Assembly: GCA_003230915.1 (NCBI GenBank)
Contig: QIHI01000015.1
Location: 1 to 45,078 of the forward strand
Direction of reading: 5' to 3'
Source: Kiritimatiellales bacterium
GTDB lineage: Bacteria > Verrucomicrobiota > Kiritimatiellia > Kiritimatiellales > Pontiellaceae
DNA: 45,078 bases
Below the pieces are notes generated by a model. It searched no databases. It had not been told where the DNA came from and saw nothing but the letters and a program-made list of their open reading frames with translations. The position numbers were made by a program, and so were the translations under genes. Positions 8,022 through 16,195 of the stretch are shown here, piece after piece (the stretch's first letter is position 1; each line of letters opens with the position of its first letter).

Positions 8022-9790
8022 GTTATAGCAACCTTAGAGAGTTTATCGATGCGCTGGAAAAGCGCGGCAATTTAGTGCGTGTAAAAACCGAGATTGATTC
8101 AGATCAAGAGATCACGATTATTCAGCACAAGGTATTGGCGGCGGGTGGTCCGGCGCTGTTGTTTGAAAATGTGAAGGGTTCGCCGTACCGCCTGGTGAGT
8201 AATCTTTACGGAACACCCGAACGCGTCCAGATGGTTTTTGGCCGTAATCCGCGCGAAATCGGTGAGGAGCTGGCCAGCATGAAGGACGAGCTGATGCCGC
8301 CGACGCCATCCAAACTTTGGGGCCGTCGTAGCACGATTAAAAAGGCACTGGATATGCGGATGAAAACCGTTCGCTCCGGCCCCGTGCTAGAAACGGTACA
8401 CGAACCTGCCAACCTAATGCAGTTGCCGGTATTGAAGTGTTGGCCGCTCGATGGAGGTAACTTCTTCACCCTACCGTTAGTACACACGACCGATCCAAAA
8501 ACCGGGGGGGGGAACTTGGGCATGTATCGTATGCAACGCTACGACGATTCGTCGACCGGCATGCATTGGCAGATCGAAAAGGGCGGCGGTTTCCATTTTC
8601 AACAGGCCACCGCACTCGGACAGTCGCTCCCGCTTAGTGTTGCACTCGGCGGGCCGCCTGCCCTGACGTTTGCGGCGATCACACCGCTACCGGAAGGCGT
8701 AGACGAACGCATGTTTGCCGCATTGATTCTCGGTAAGCCTTTGGAGGTGTTGCACCGCAAGACCACGGGGCACAAGGTTTCCTCTCAGGTTGAATTTTTG
8801 ATCGAAGGCAGCGTGACGGCGGGCGACGACCGCCTCGAAGGACCTTTTGGCGATCACCTCGGCCACTATTCGCATTCGTCTGATTTTCCCGTATTTAGGG
8901 TGGATCGTGTGCTGGCACGGAAGGATGCAATCTATCCGGCGACCATCGTCGGTAAGCCACCGCAGGAGGATTTTTATATTGGGAATGCGTTGCAAGAATT
9001 GTGTGTGCCGTTCCTGAAAATGATGAAGCATGCCATAGTCGATCTATGGTCGTATGCCGAGTCCGGTTTCCATCCGCTCGCAGCGATGGCCGTGAAACAG
9101 CGCTATGGCCGGGAGGCACTTAAGCACGCCTTCGGGATTCTCGGCGAAGGACAGCTTTCACTGACCAAGGTGCTGATGGTTCTGGACGACGACGTCAACG
9201 TCCGTGACTTTTACGCCGTGAGCCGTGCGTTGCGCGAGCATCTCGACCCGCTCGATGGCGTGCATCTGTTTGCCCCGACCGCGCAGGATACACTCGACTT
9301 TACTGGCCCAGCCATCAACTTTGGAAGCCGCCTTCTATTACTGGCCAATAAGGGTCAGAATTCGCCATTGCGCCCGGCTCCGCCGCCGCCACCAAAGCCG
9401 TCGGAGGTGCATCCCGGCATCCGCGATATTCGCGCGTTTGGCGAAGGCGTTTTAATGGCGCAGGTGGCTAAAGGGTGGAATCGTGAGGAAATCCAAAAAT
9501 CGCTCGAAGGCCATCCGGTAGCGAAACAATATATCCTGCATGTAGCGGTTTCCGAAGACGTTGATATCCACGACGATATGATGGCACTGTGGGGCTGGTT
9601 CACGCGCTTCGATCCCTACATGGATATTCATCCGGCCAAACGGGAGTTACAGGGCAATAAGCTGGTCATGCACTTCCCGTTGCTGATCGATGCCACTTGG
9701 AAAGAGGGCTACCGCCTACCGCTCGAATTCGATTCCGATATTGAGCAGCGCGTTAACGATAATTGGGACAGCTACGGAATCAATCTATGA
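8018..9790 (+). CDS. mqnL: UbiD-family decarboxylase of the futalosine menaquinone pathway
   Basis: 590 residues from ATG 8018. This start is preferred over one at 8003 because GGGAGG (8004-8009) is placed for it and the ATG overlaps the ubiX stop. UbiD enzymes use prenylated FMN to decarboxylate aromatic acids; here the expected substrate is prenylated 1,4-dihydroxy-6-naphthoate. Family markers include GGPALLFENVKGSPYRLVSN, VHTTDPKTGGGNLGMYRMQR, FLIEGSV, EGPFGDHLGHYS (acidic active-site region) and a C-terminal D...HPAKRELQG stretch. A proline/lysine-rich insertion, RPAPPPPPKPSEVHP, lies near residue 455. Its stop overlaps the next start. The symbol follows operon context; sequence alone supports the UbiD family. 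Confidence 0.88.
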   Translation: MSYSNLREFIDALEKRGNLVRVKTEIDSDQEITIIQHKVLAAGGPALLFENVKGSPYRLVSNLYGTPERVQMVFGRNPREIGEELASMKDELMPPTPSKLWGRRSTIKKALDMRMKTVRSGPVLETVHEPANLMQLPVLKCWPLDGGNFFTLPLVHTTDPKTGGGNLGMYRMQRYDDSSTGMHWQIEKGGGFHFQQATALGQSLPLSVALGGPPALTFAAITPLPEGVDERMFAALILGKPLEVLHRKTTGHKVSSQVEFLIEGSVTAGDDRLEGPFGDHLGHYSHSSDFPVFRVDRVLARKDAIYPATIVGKPPQEDFYIGNALQELCVPFLKMMKHAIVDLWSYAESGFHPLAAMAVKQRYGREALKHAFGILGEGQLSLTKVLMVLDDDVNVRDFYAVSRALREHLDPLDGVHLFAPTAQDTLDFTGPAINFGSRLLLLANKGQNSPLRPAPPPPPKPSEVHPGIRDIRAFGEGVLMAQVAKGWNREEIQKSLEGHPVAKQYILHVAVSEDVDIHDDMMALWGWFTRFDPYMDIHPAKRELQGNKLVMHFPLLIDATWKEGYRLPLEFDSDIEQRVNDNWDSYGINL

Positions 9791-10509
9791 CTCAAGAACG
9801 AGACACGCTGATTTCCGCAGAGGAAAACCGTGAAATGTTCGACCGTATCGCGAAAAACTATGACGTGGCGAACCACGCGATTTCGATGGGGATGGATAAA
9901 GGATGGCGGCAAAAAACCATCGCATTGCTTTGCCCATTCCGAGGTGGGCGCTACCTCGATATCGGTACGGGCACGGGCGATCTGGTATTCGAGATTTTGA
10001 ACCAATCCCGCAACGTACTGATCGACGGGATCGACCCTGCCGAACAAATGCTCGCCGTGGCTAGGAATAAGGCTGCAACGTTGGGCGTGGGCGATGCGGT
10101 CTCATTTTTGACCGCCGACGCCTTAGACCTGCCGATGGAGAGCAAAACCTTTGATGGCATTGTTTCAGGGTTTTGCTTTCGTAATATCGAACAACGTCAA
10201 AAGGCTTTAGGAGAAATGCTCCGGGTACTCAAGCCGGGTGGAAAGCTGGTGATCCTTGAGGCGACCTATCCCGCCAGCCCATTCGTTCGGTTGGGCTATC
10301 GGATTTATACACCGCTGGTTCCGCTTATGGGTAAAATCCTCGGCGGCGGTGCAGCCTATAAATATCTCGTCGACTCGATCGAGGATTTTCCCAAGCCGAA
10401 GGCTGTTATGGAGATGTTCAATGAGGCGGGTTTTACGGAGATTGCCTGCAAGTCGTTGACGTTCGGAACAGTCTCGATCTTTTCAGGAGTGCGCCCTGCA
10501 GCAGATTAA
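9787..10509 (+). CDS. menG: Demethylmenaquinone methyltransferase (UbiE/MenG family)
   Basis: 240 residues from ATG 9787, which overlaps the preceding stop as ATGA. It methylates demethylmenaquinone with S-adenosylmethionine, the last step of menaquinone synthesis. The SAM-binding motif I, YLDIGTGTGDLVFEI, is near residue 60; the UbiE signatures NYDVANHAISMGMDKGWRQK (N-terminal) and RVLKPGGKLVILE (post-I, about residue 155) are clear, followed by PLMGKILGG and AYKYLVDSI. The length is normal for the family. Placement between the UbiD-type gene and mqnA fixes the substrate as a menaquinone precursor. Confidence 0.93.
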   Translation: MTQERDTLISAEENREMFDRIAKNYDVANHAISMGMDKGWRQKTIALLCPFRGGRYLDIGTGTGDLVFEILNQSRNVLIDGIDPAEQMLAVARNKAATLGVGDAVSFLTADALDLPMESKTFDGIVSGFCFRNIEQRQKALGEMLRVLKPGGKLVILEATYPASPFVRLGYRIYTPLVPLMGKILGGGAAYKYLVDSIEDFPKPKAVMEMFNEAGFTEIACKSLTFGTVSIFSGVRPAAD

Positions 10510-11246
10510 TGGCAGAAAAGAACGAATTTATTTTTGCGGGAGCACCCTACAGCAACTCAGCGCCGTTGGTTGATAAATTGATGGAAACCGACCCGCGTGT
10601 GCGAGTGATGAACGACCATCCAGCGAACCTCGTGGTCGACTTGAATACGGGTAAAGCCGATGTGGCATTAATCCCAGTGGCTCATCTTTTTAGTCACCCC
10701 GAATTGACGATGATCGAGGGACTGGGTGTCGCGGCCGACGGGCCGGTAAAAAGCGTCTTGCTCAAGTGCAATGTTCCCGTCGAAGAAATTAAAACTGTTA
10801 AACTCGATCCCGCTTCGGCTACCTCCAACGCATTGGCCGAGCTGTTGCTAGCGAAACACTTTGACCGTTCTGTGAAAAGGGTGGACGAGAAAGGTGCAGA
10901 TGCAGAAGTAGTGATTGGTGATCGTGCGCTCTTTTCTGATCCCGCGCTGGCAGGAGATATTGACCTCGCCGCAGCGTGGAAGGCGATGACCAACTTGCCG
11001 TTCGTCTTTGCGGTATGGGCCGTACGGAAGGATTTTAAAAACATTGAGGCCATCAGCAAAATTGCTCATAAAGCGTGCAAGGAAGGAATACAATCTCTTG
11101 AACAAATTGCAGAGCGCTATGCCGGCGAAGTGGGACATACTCAAGCTTTCTGGATGGACTATCTCTCCAACTCTATCCACTACTCACTCGATGACCGTGA
11201 TATGGCCGGGATGAATCGATTTCGGGAACTTATTTCCGGCGCTTAA
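10509..11246 (+). CDS. mqnA: Chorismate dehydratase
   Basis: 245 residues; the start shares one base with the preceding stop (TAATG). MqnA removes water from chorismate to give 3-[(1-carboxyvinyl)oxy]benzoate, the entry step of the futalosine route. The fold is a periplasmic-binding-protein-like two-lobe domain. Supporting stretches are YSNSAPLVDKL near the start, NTGKADVALIPVAHLF, SVLLKCNVP, LDPASATSNALAELLL, VVIGDRALF and NLPFVFAVWAVRK. The C-terminal helical segment ends in a typical YSLDDRDMAGMNRFREL. Last gene of the operon; its end overlaps by four bases the convergent DUF456 gene. mqnC and mqnE are not in the window. Confidence 0.92.
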   Translation: MAEKNEFIFAGAPYSNSAPLVDKLMETDPRVRVMNDHPANLVVDLNTGKADVALIPVAHLFSHPELTMIEGLGVAADGPVKSVLLKCNVPVEEIKTVKLDPASATSNALAELLLAKHFDRSVKRVDEKGADAEVVIGDRALFSDPALAGDIDLAAAWKAMTNLPFVFAVWAVRKDFKNIEAISKIAHKACKEGIQSLEQIAERYAGEVGHTQAFWMDYLSNSIHYSLDDRDMAGMNRFRELISGA

Positions 11247-11755
11247 CCCAGAGCCATTCCGAGCGCCAAAATGATGATCATAGTGAGGGTGACGCCGACC
11301 TTGAGAAAGATGACTCCAAGGCGGGCGAGGACAGCACCAGTTGCAACATGGGTGGCGTGGTCGAGATTTTTCATTTTGGTGTGTTCAACCCAGAATGCGC
11401 AGCCAAAGCTTCCCAGCAGCATGCCGATCAAACTTCCGAGGATGGGCACGGGGATGAACCCGCCGAGGAGCATTCCAAGGAATCCACCGCCGAGTGCAGC
11501 CCAACCGCTAGCTTTGGACCCACCTCGCTTTTGCACCCCCCAGACCGTAGCGAATGCTTCAAGGAGTTCAACCGCAATGCAGAGGACGAGAAAAAGAACA
11601 AGAGTTCCGATACTGGGAAATTCAGGCCAATAAAACCAAGTGGCCAATCCAGTGGCTGCTAGAACGAGCCACGTTCCTGAAAGCGATAGGCAGGAAAGAA
11701 TAAAACCCAGTAGGCACAACACAGCAATCAACAGATAGACCGCAACGGCTTCCAT
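11243..11755 (-). CDS. DUF456-family small membrane protein
   Basis: 170 residues with about five hydrophobic segments. Glycine-rich helices in the middle (GGGFLGMLLGGFIPVPILGS and GMLLGSFGCAFWVE) are the hallmark of the DUF456 family, whose function is unknown. The N-terminal helix pair contains LSLSGTWLVLAATG, also characteristic. The conserved membrane-flanking VWGVQKRGGSKASGWAALG fits. Its start is only three bases downstream of the leucyl aminopeptidase stop, so both probably share a transcript. It converges with mqnA, with overlapping ends. Confidence 0.8.
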   Translation of the reverse strand: MEAVAVYLLIAVLCLLGFILSCLSLSGTWLVLAATGLATWFYWPEFPSIGTLVLFLVLCIAVELLEAFATVWGVQKRGGSKASGWAALGGGFLGMLLGGFIPVPILGSLIGMLLGSFGCAFWVEHTKMKNLDHATHVATGAVLARLGVIFLKVGVTLTMIIILALGMALG

Positions 11756-11758
11756 CGA

Positions 11759-13216
11759 TTAGTCCTGAGCCGCAATCCATTGTGTCAGCAGACGCGCTCC
11801 GAAAAGGGTGGCGCCAGGGGCTTGGTGCGGCTTAGGCGACTCGTGCCAGGCGGTGCCCGCAATATCAAGGTGCGCCCACGGAATACCTTCAGGAACGAAT
11901 TCCTGCAGGAAGGCGGCGGCGGTTGCTGTACCGGCACCGCCGGTCTTACCGAGATTGGAGAGGTCGGCAAAGTCGGATTTCATTTCGTCGGTATAGTCCT
12001 TGTAGAGCGGAAGCTGCCAGAGGCGTTCGCCGGCGGTTGTACCAGCAGAAATCAGGTTTTCGATCAGCTTACCGTCGTTGCCGAGCACTGCGGCGGCGGA
12101 CGATCCGAGTGCGACAATCACGGCTCCAGTGAGGGTGGCAAGATCGACGATGGCGGCGGGCTTGAGTTCAGCGGCAAGGCCGAGGGCATCGGCCAGCACT
12201 AGACGGCCTTCGGCATCGGTGTTGAGCACTTCGATGGTTTTTCCGTTATAGGCTTTGATGATATCGCCGGGCCGGGTGGCTTTGGAGCCGGGCATATTTT
12301 CAGCCGCACCGAGAATGCCAACGACGGGGGTCTTGAGATTCATTCGGGCGATCATCTGCATGGCGGTAAGCACCGCCATGCCGCCGCATTTGTCGTAGCG
12401 CATCCAGCCCATGCCTTTGCCGGGCTTGAGCGAGATTCCGCCGGAATCGAAGGTGACGGTTTTCCCGACGAGCACAATGGGTTTGGCTTTCTTATCGGTG
12501 CCAGCGTGTTTGAGGATGATCATTTTGGCCTCCTGCGCGCTACCTTCGGCGACGGAGAGAATGCCGCCGCAGCCTTTCTTAGAGAGTTCGGCTTTGCCGA
12601 GTATTTGGCAGGAGAGGCCGTTTTCTTTGGCCATTTTTTTTGCCCAGCTCGCGATCTTTGCGGGTGGGGCGGCATTGCCTGGAAGGTTGGCCAGATCGGC
12701 GGTGGAAAGCAGGGATGCGCCTTGCGCCTCTGCGGCTTTGATGGCGGCGCGGTTTTTCACGATACCGGCAAAGACGAGGGTAGTGCTGGGCTTTTTCTTG
12801 TGATCCGATTTGAAGGTGGAGAAGGTGTAGGTTCCCCAGCAAGCGCCGCGACCGGCGAGTAGTTGGTAGTCGGCTTCGGACACACTCTTGAGTTTGATAC
12901 CGGAGGCCATGGCGTAGGATTTAATGCCCGCACCGTAACCGGATCGAACGGCTGCCCCAGCGGCTTGTTCGAGCAGGCCGTTGTGGAAATCCTTGGTTTC
13001 GCCAAGGCCGGTAAGGATCAGTTGTTTCCCGTTGGTGGGGAAGATCGCAACCTGTCCGGCTTGCCCCTTGAAAGCAGAGGTTTTAAGGAGCGTGGAAATC
13101 TGTTTTTTGAGTGTGGCATGGCCGGCGGGAAGCAGGTTTTCTGCCCCCTGGAAGAATACGATGAGGGCTTCTTTTTTCTGTTCGGCAAACGGGGTGCTGG
13201 AGGCTGAAATCTTCAT
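11759..13216 (-). CDS. pepA: Leucyl aminopeptidase (M17 family)
   Basis: 485 residues from ATG 13216, chosen because AAAGGAC lies upstream and because the residues before it are the tail of the preceding gene read in another frame. M17 enzymes are hexameric, two-metal cytosolic aminopeptidases. The C-terminal catalytic domain has all expected signatures: VGKTVTFDSGGISLKPGKGM with metal-ligand Lys and Asp, RYDKCGGMAVL, NTDAEGRLVLADAL (the PROSITE-type motif with Asp and Glu ligands and the bicarbonate-site Arg), and DLATLTGAVIVALG. The N-terminal third is the more variable macro-like domain. No signal peptide. It is one base downstream of a lipoprotein gene and upstream of the DUF456 gene. Confidence 0.95.
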   Translation of the reverse strand: MKISASSTPFAEQKKEALIVFFQGAENLLPAGHATLKKQISTLLKTSAFKGQAGQVAIFPTNGKQLILTGLGETKDFHNGLLEQAAGAAVRSGYGAGIKSYAMASGIKLKSVSEADYQLLAGRGACWGTYTFSTFKSDHKKKPSTTLVFAGIVKNRAAIKAAEAQGASLLSTADLANLPGNAAPPAKIASWAKKMAKENGLSCQILGKAELSKKGCGGILSVAEGSAQEAKMIILKHAGTDKKAKPIVLVGKTVTFDSGGISLKPGKGMGWMRYDKCGGMAVLTAMQMIARMNLKTPVVGILGAAENMPGSKATRPGDIIKAYNGKTIEVLNTDAEGRLVLADALGLAAELKPAAIVDLATLTGAVIVALGSSAAAVLGNDGKLIENLISAGTTAGERLWQLPLYKDYTDEMKSDFADLSNLGKTGGAGTATAAAFLQEFVPEGIPWAHLDIAGTAWHESPKPHQAPGATLFGARLLTQWIAAQD

Positions 13217-13217
13217 C

Positions 13218-13541
13218 TTATTTAAGTCCTTTTGGGAGTTTGGCCTTTGGATTTGCGGGGCGGCCATTAACGGCGAAACCGGAAAGAGCGATGGCTTCTT
13301 CAATATTCATGGTGCGGATGGTGCTGCTTTGGTACTTCACGATGAAGGTATGCTCTCCGAGATCGAACGAGCTGGAGACAACCCCCGGAATGCCCTTGAG
13401 CTTGTTTTGGAGGTATGCACCGGCGGCGGGGCTGGCCATTTCAGGGACGGAATATTTGGACACCTGAACTTCTTGCCGGAAGCAACCGCTGGAGAACGAC
13501 AGTAGGATGGCGGCCAATGCAATGGGGCAGAGTTTCTTCAT
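13218..13541 (-). CDS. Small lipoprotein with HMA-like fold, lacking the CxxC metal site
   Basis: 107 residues. The N-terminus MKKLCPIALAAILLSFSSGC is a signal peptide with a lipobox ending at Cys20, so the protein should be lipid-anchored. Residues 40-95 (YLQNKLKGIPGVVSSSFDLG, then HTFIVKY, then NIEEAIALSGFAV) match the spacing of heavy-metal-associated domains (GV..v...V.y...i....i...Gf.v). The usual CxxC is replaced by SPAAG, so metal binding by that site is not expected. Its TAA at 13218-13220 is one base from the pepA ATG, and its last codons contain the pepA ribosome-binding site, implying translational coupling. Function unknown. Confidence 0.7.
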   Translation of the reverse strand: MKKLCPIALAAILLSFSSGCFRQEVQVSKYSVPEMASPAAGAYLQNKLKGIPGVVSSSFDLGEHTFIVKYQSSTIRTMNIEEAIALSGFAVNGRPANPKAKLPKGLK

Positions 13542-13576
13542 TCAGGCTTCTCCTTCGTGGGGTGAATAGCGAGCCA

Positions 13577-15736
13577 CTATAGTTCATGCATAAGTTGGTA
13601 GCTATAGATTTTTTCCCATTTTGGCGGGATGCGGAAGCCTTCCTGCATGAGGTAGCGATACTCCTGAACCTTGCCCACAAGATCGGGAAAAATTTCGTCG
13701 AACAAGTAGGTGAACTCGGCATAATGGGCATCGGCCTCCGTAAACTTTCCCTGTTGTTGGAGGGCGAGACCGAGCGCAATCATGGCGCCGGGGCTGTCGG
13801 GATATTCCTCGCGAAAATCGGAGAGCAGCTCTTCGGCTTGGGCATACTGTTGTTGAAGAAGAAAGATGTTCGCGGTCATCAGTCGAGCCCGCGCCGCACG
13901 CTCGGGATAACACCTGATGAGCCTCAAGCCAGTCTCAATGATTTGTCCTCCGTCCTGCCTGGAATAGGCCGCGTTAAGTTGTGCTTCGAGGGTGATGAAA
14001 GGCGGCGGGCGGTGTAGTTGCCTATACGTGAGGTGAACGCTTAAAATGGCTAGGGCGGTAAAAGCGATCACGACAAAGTCGAACCCATCGAGGCGGGTTT
14101 TTCGCAACAGCTTAACCAAGATGCCAGAGACGCGGCCTTTGGCTTGGTAGCGGTAGCTATGGGTTTCTTGCAGATCCATGATGTAGGCCGATGTGACCGA
14201 GTCAATCGGCAACGTGCCATGCTTTTTGAGAGAAAGGGTATGCCACTCGACGAAACCTTGGAGGGTAATTCGGGAAAAGTCGCGGAGCAGCGTGCCGCGT
14301 GGGTCGGCAACTTTGAGTGTTTCGAGCACGAGCAGTTGTTGAAGTAGCGGAAACGAATGGCTGTCGAGCGCGGATTTCCGCCAGGAAAGAATACTCACTC
14401 CGCCCGGAAGGGAGCCGGATTCCCTGATCCGTTCGAGCACTGCGCTCCGGTGGCGAACCGGGAGTTTTTTCCAGAGTAGCGGTACGAAGGCCGGAAAGCC
14501 GGATAGTTGCTCGATCCGCCCTCGGACGAGGGCGTTGCTGAACCGAGTTTCCTCTTCATCCCAGAACTGGGTCAACAGATTGTGTTCAAGCGTGTCGCGC
14601 TCCTTTTCGAACCACGGTGGTTGACCAGCAGTGTCCGGTGAAGCCAGCCGAAGCTGGTCGAGTGCCTCGATCTCGGTCAGCAAAAGGGTGGCGAGGTCGG
14701 CGGTAGCCAGACCGGATTGGTAAGATTCCGGTGCGAGTGGTTCATCGCTATTTTGCCAACAGTGCAAACCCCGCCGTTTTGGGTCGAAGTGGTGCAGTAG
14801 CCATTGCAGGTGCCGCCGGAGGGGTTGGAGGATATCGGTCAAAAATTTTGGATCCTTGCGAACGTGCCATACCTTTTCAGCGGCCTTGGCGATCAACGGC
14901 TTGGGCGCCTCCAGTACGGAAAAGGTCTCGTGCGGTGAATAGGCCACCGGAATTGCACCGGAGCTACCTTGGAGTTTGAGGGCACTGCGAACAAGATCCT
15001 CCGCCACGTCAATATCGATATGCCGCCAGGCGAGGACGAGCGGATAGAGTTCGTTCATGTTAAACTGCGGTTTGTCCACGGCGGGTGATTGGCTCCATAG
15101 ACCGCGGATCGTTCCTTCCGGCTGGCGCAGTGCCCGCATCATGCATTCGGTGCTGATGACGGCCAGTGCGTCGTGACGGTTCATCTGCTCAAAAAGTTGA
15201 GAGGCTCCCACTCGGCGCTGAAGTTCTTCGGCTAAAGCAGCCTCCAGATCGCGTTCCAGATAGTCTTCCGCCAGAACCAGGGCATCCTCGAAAATACGTG
15301 CCTTGGCGATGAGGCAGAAATGGTCGCCACGGACGGCGAGAAGGACGGGGGAGGCATCGCTCTCCAGCCACTGCACCCCATCGGTTTTCACGAGCGGTTC
15401 CTCGGTGAGGAGTACGGGCGCGGAAATATTGGAAAATCGTCCCCAAAGGACACCGGCTTCCGGCACGATAACCTCGGAGCTGAAGGTGCGCTTTTTTTGG
15501 GAGAAGCACCCACAGAAACCGTTGAAGAAAATATTGATGCGGCTGTTTTGCGGAATAGGAATCTGGAGCGCCCATTCCGGCGATTCGAGGTTGGGGGCAA
15601 TGCGGCCGACGGGTTCAAGAGCCTGGAAAAAATACCCCGCGTTTTTCTCGCGGAACGTGGTTCCACATCCGCGCGATTCGAAAGTCCATCCAGCAATCCA
15701 AGGATGCGCAGGGTATGATCGGAAAATGAAACTCAT
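13577..15736 (-). CDS. (alpha/alpha)6 glycosidase-like protein with membrane helix and TPR-like tail
   Basis: 719 residues. Residues 1-150 are a beta-rich region with many aromatic residues. Residues about 160-530 resemble the six-hairpin (alpha/alpha)6 fold of MGH1/amylo-1,6-glucosidase-type hydrolases: FNMNELYPLVLAWRHID, RRHLQWLLHHFDPKRRGLHC, LTQFWDEEETRFSNAL and GFPAFVPLLWKKLP. A single hydrophobic helix (about 550-572, FDFVVIAFTALAILSVHLTY) follows, then about 140 residues of TPR-like helices (ARLMTANIFLLQQQYAQAEE; MIALGLALQQQGKFTEADAH). There is no N-terminal signal, so topology is uncertain. Catalytic acids cannot be assigned with confidence, and it may be a non-catalytic relative. No good ribosome-binding site is visible before ATG 15736. 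Confidence 0.6.
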   Translation of the reverse strand: MSFIFRSYPAHPWIAGWTFESRGCGTTFREKNAGYFFQALEPVGRIAPNLESPEWALQIPIPQNSRINIFFNGFCGCFSQKKRTFSSEVIVPEAGVLWGRFSNISAPVLLTEEPLVKTDGVQWLESDASPVLLAVRGDHFCLIAKARIFEDALVLAEDYLERDLEAALAEELQRRVGASQLFEQMNRHDALAVISTECMMRALRQPEGTIRGLWSQSPAVDKPQFNMNELYPLVLAWRHIDIDVAEDLVRSALKLQGSSGAIPVAYSPHETFSVLEAPKPLIAKAAEKVWHVRKDPKFLTDILQPLRRHLQWLLHHFDPKRRGLHCWQNSDEPLAPESYQSGLATADLATLLLTEIEALDQLRLASPDTAGQPPWFEKERDTLEHNLLTQFWDEEETRFSNALVRGRIEQLSGFPAFVPLLWKKLPVRHRSAVLERIRESGSLPGGVSILSWRKSALDSHSFPLLQQLLVLETLKVADPRGTLLRDFSRITLQGFVEWHTLSLKKHGTLPIDSVTSAYIMDLQETHSYRYQAKGRVSGILVKLLRKTRLDGFDFVVIAFTALAILSVHLTYRQLHRPPPFITLEAQLNAAYSRQDGGQIIETGLRLIRCYPERAARARLMTANIFLLQQQYAQAEELLSDFREEYPDSPGAMIALGLALQQQGKFTEADAHYAEFTYLFDEIFPDLVGKVQEYRYLMQEGFRIPPKWEKIYSYQLMHEL

Positions 15737-15810
15737 CGGGAAATAGTGTTTGCTTCATTCCAAATCTTCAAGCGAAATAAGTTTGAAGGTTCGATCTAGG
15801 GATTCTGTCC

Positions 15811-15919
15811 GTGTGTGCAACTGACCTATAGGCACTGCTCGCGCCGCGCTAAGACATCGAAAGGTACGGATGCCGAAGGCTACCGCGCCGAATTAGTCCA
15901 GTTGATGGAAAAAGTAGAA
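15811..15919 (+). pseudogene. 3' remnant of a VWA/YfbK-like gene
   Basis: Read in the frame of GGT 15863, the DNA encodes RRAKTSKG then TDAEGYRAELVQLMEKVE and stops at TGA 15917-15919. The GYRAE(F/L)..L(V/M) ending is how YfbK-like VWA (DUF3520-type) proteins usually finish. No start codon or VWA domain is present upstream, where the opposite-strand glycosidase-like gene begins. It looks like a gene tail left after a deletion. The assignment rests on about 25 residues and is tentative. Confidence 0.35.
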
Positions 15920-16058
15920 TGACTTATATTTTGAATCGCCGTAGAATTATTGAATTCAACGGGGTGTACACGGTTTTTTTGGAATTCCCGCGTTTTTTTA
16001 ATGGTCTTGGGGGGGTGTGTATACAAAATCTGAATAAAATATTGCGAGACCCCTCCCT
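15920..16058. other. A+T-rich spacer upstream of nrdA
   Basis: No gene recognised. The stretch has several homopolymer runs (T7 twice, G7 near 16007-16013) and a GTGTACAC palindrome near 15964. A short open frame across 15919-16146 has no ribosome-binding site or recognisable product and runs through the NrdR boxes. The TTGCGA at 16042-16047 followed 17 bp later by TATCTT (16065-16070) is a possible sigma-70-type promoter for nrdA. Confidence 0.4.
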
Positions 16059-16074
16059 ATACCATATCTTGTGG
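16059..16074 (+). promoter_or_regulatory. NrdR box 1 (predicted)
   Basis: ATACCATATCTTGTGG matches the known NrdR consensus ACACTATATCTAGTGT at 12 of 16 positions. It is paired with a second box exactly 31 bp downstream, the helical phasing expected for NrdR, and lies upstream of nrdA. It would overlap the -10 of the tentative promoter. Confidence 0.7.
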
Positions 16075-16089
16075 TTATATGTAGAACAT

Positions 16090-16105
16090 AGACGATATAT
16101 TGTGT
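16090..16105 (+). promoter_or_regulatory. NrdR box 2 (predicted)
   Basis: AGACGATATATTGTGT is the second, better match of the pair, 31 bp from the first (three helical turns). NrdR is the ATP/dATP-sensing repressor of ribonucleotide reductase operons. The nrdR gene itself is not in the window. Confidence 0.7.
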
Positions 16106-16195
16106 TTTATAGCGTTATTTTACGACGGATAAATAATGATTCCTAAAGGATTTAGTCGATTAATCAACTTTCAGTGAGCAAAGGCGGGCTTTCAA

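Noticed and set aside
15919-16146. 75-residue frame upstream of nrdA
   Set aside because: Overlaps the NrdR boxes and homopolymer runs and has no family resemblance.
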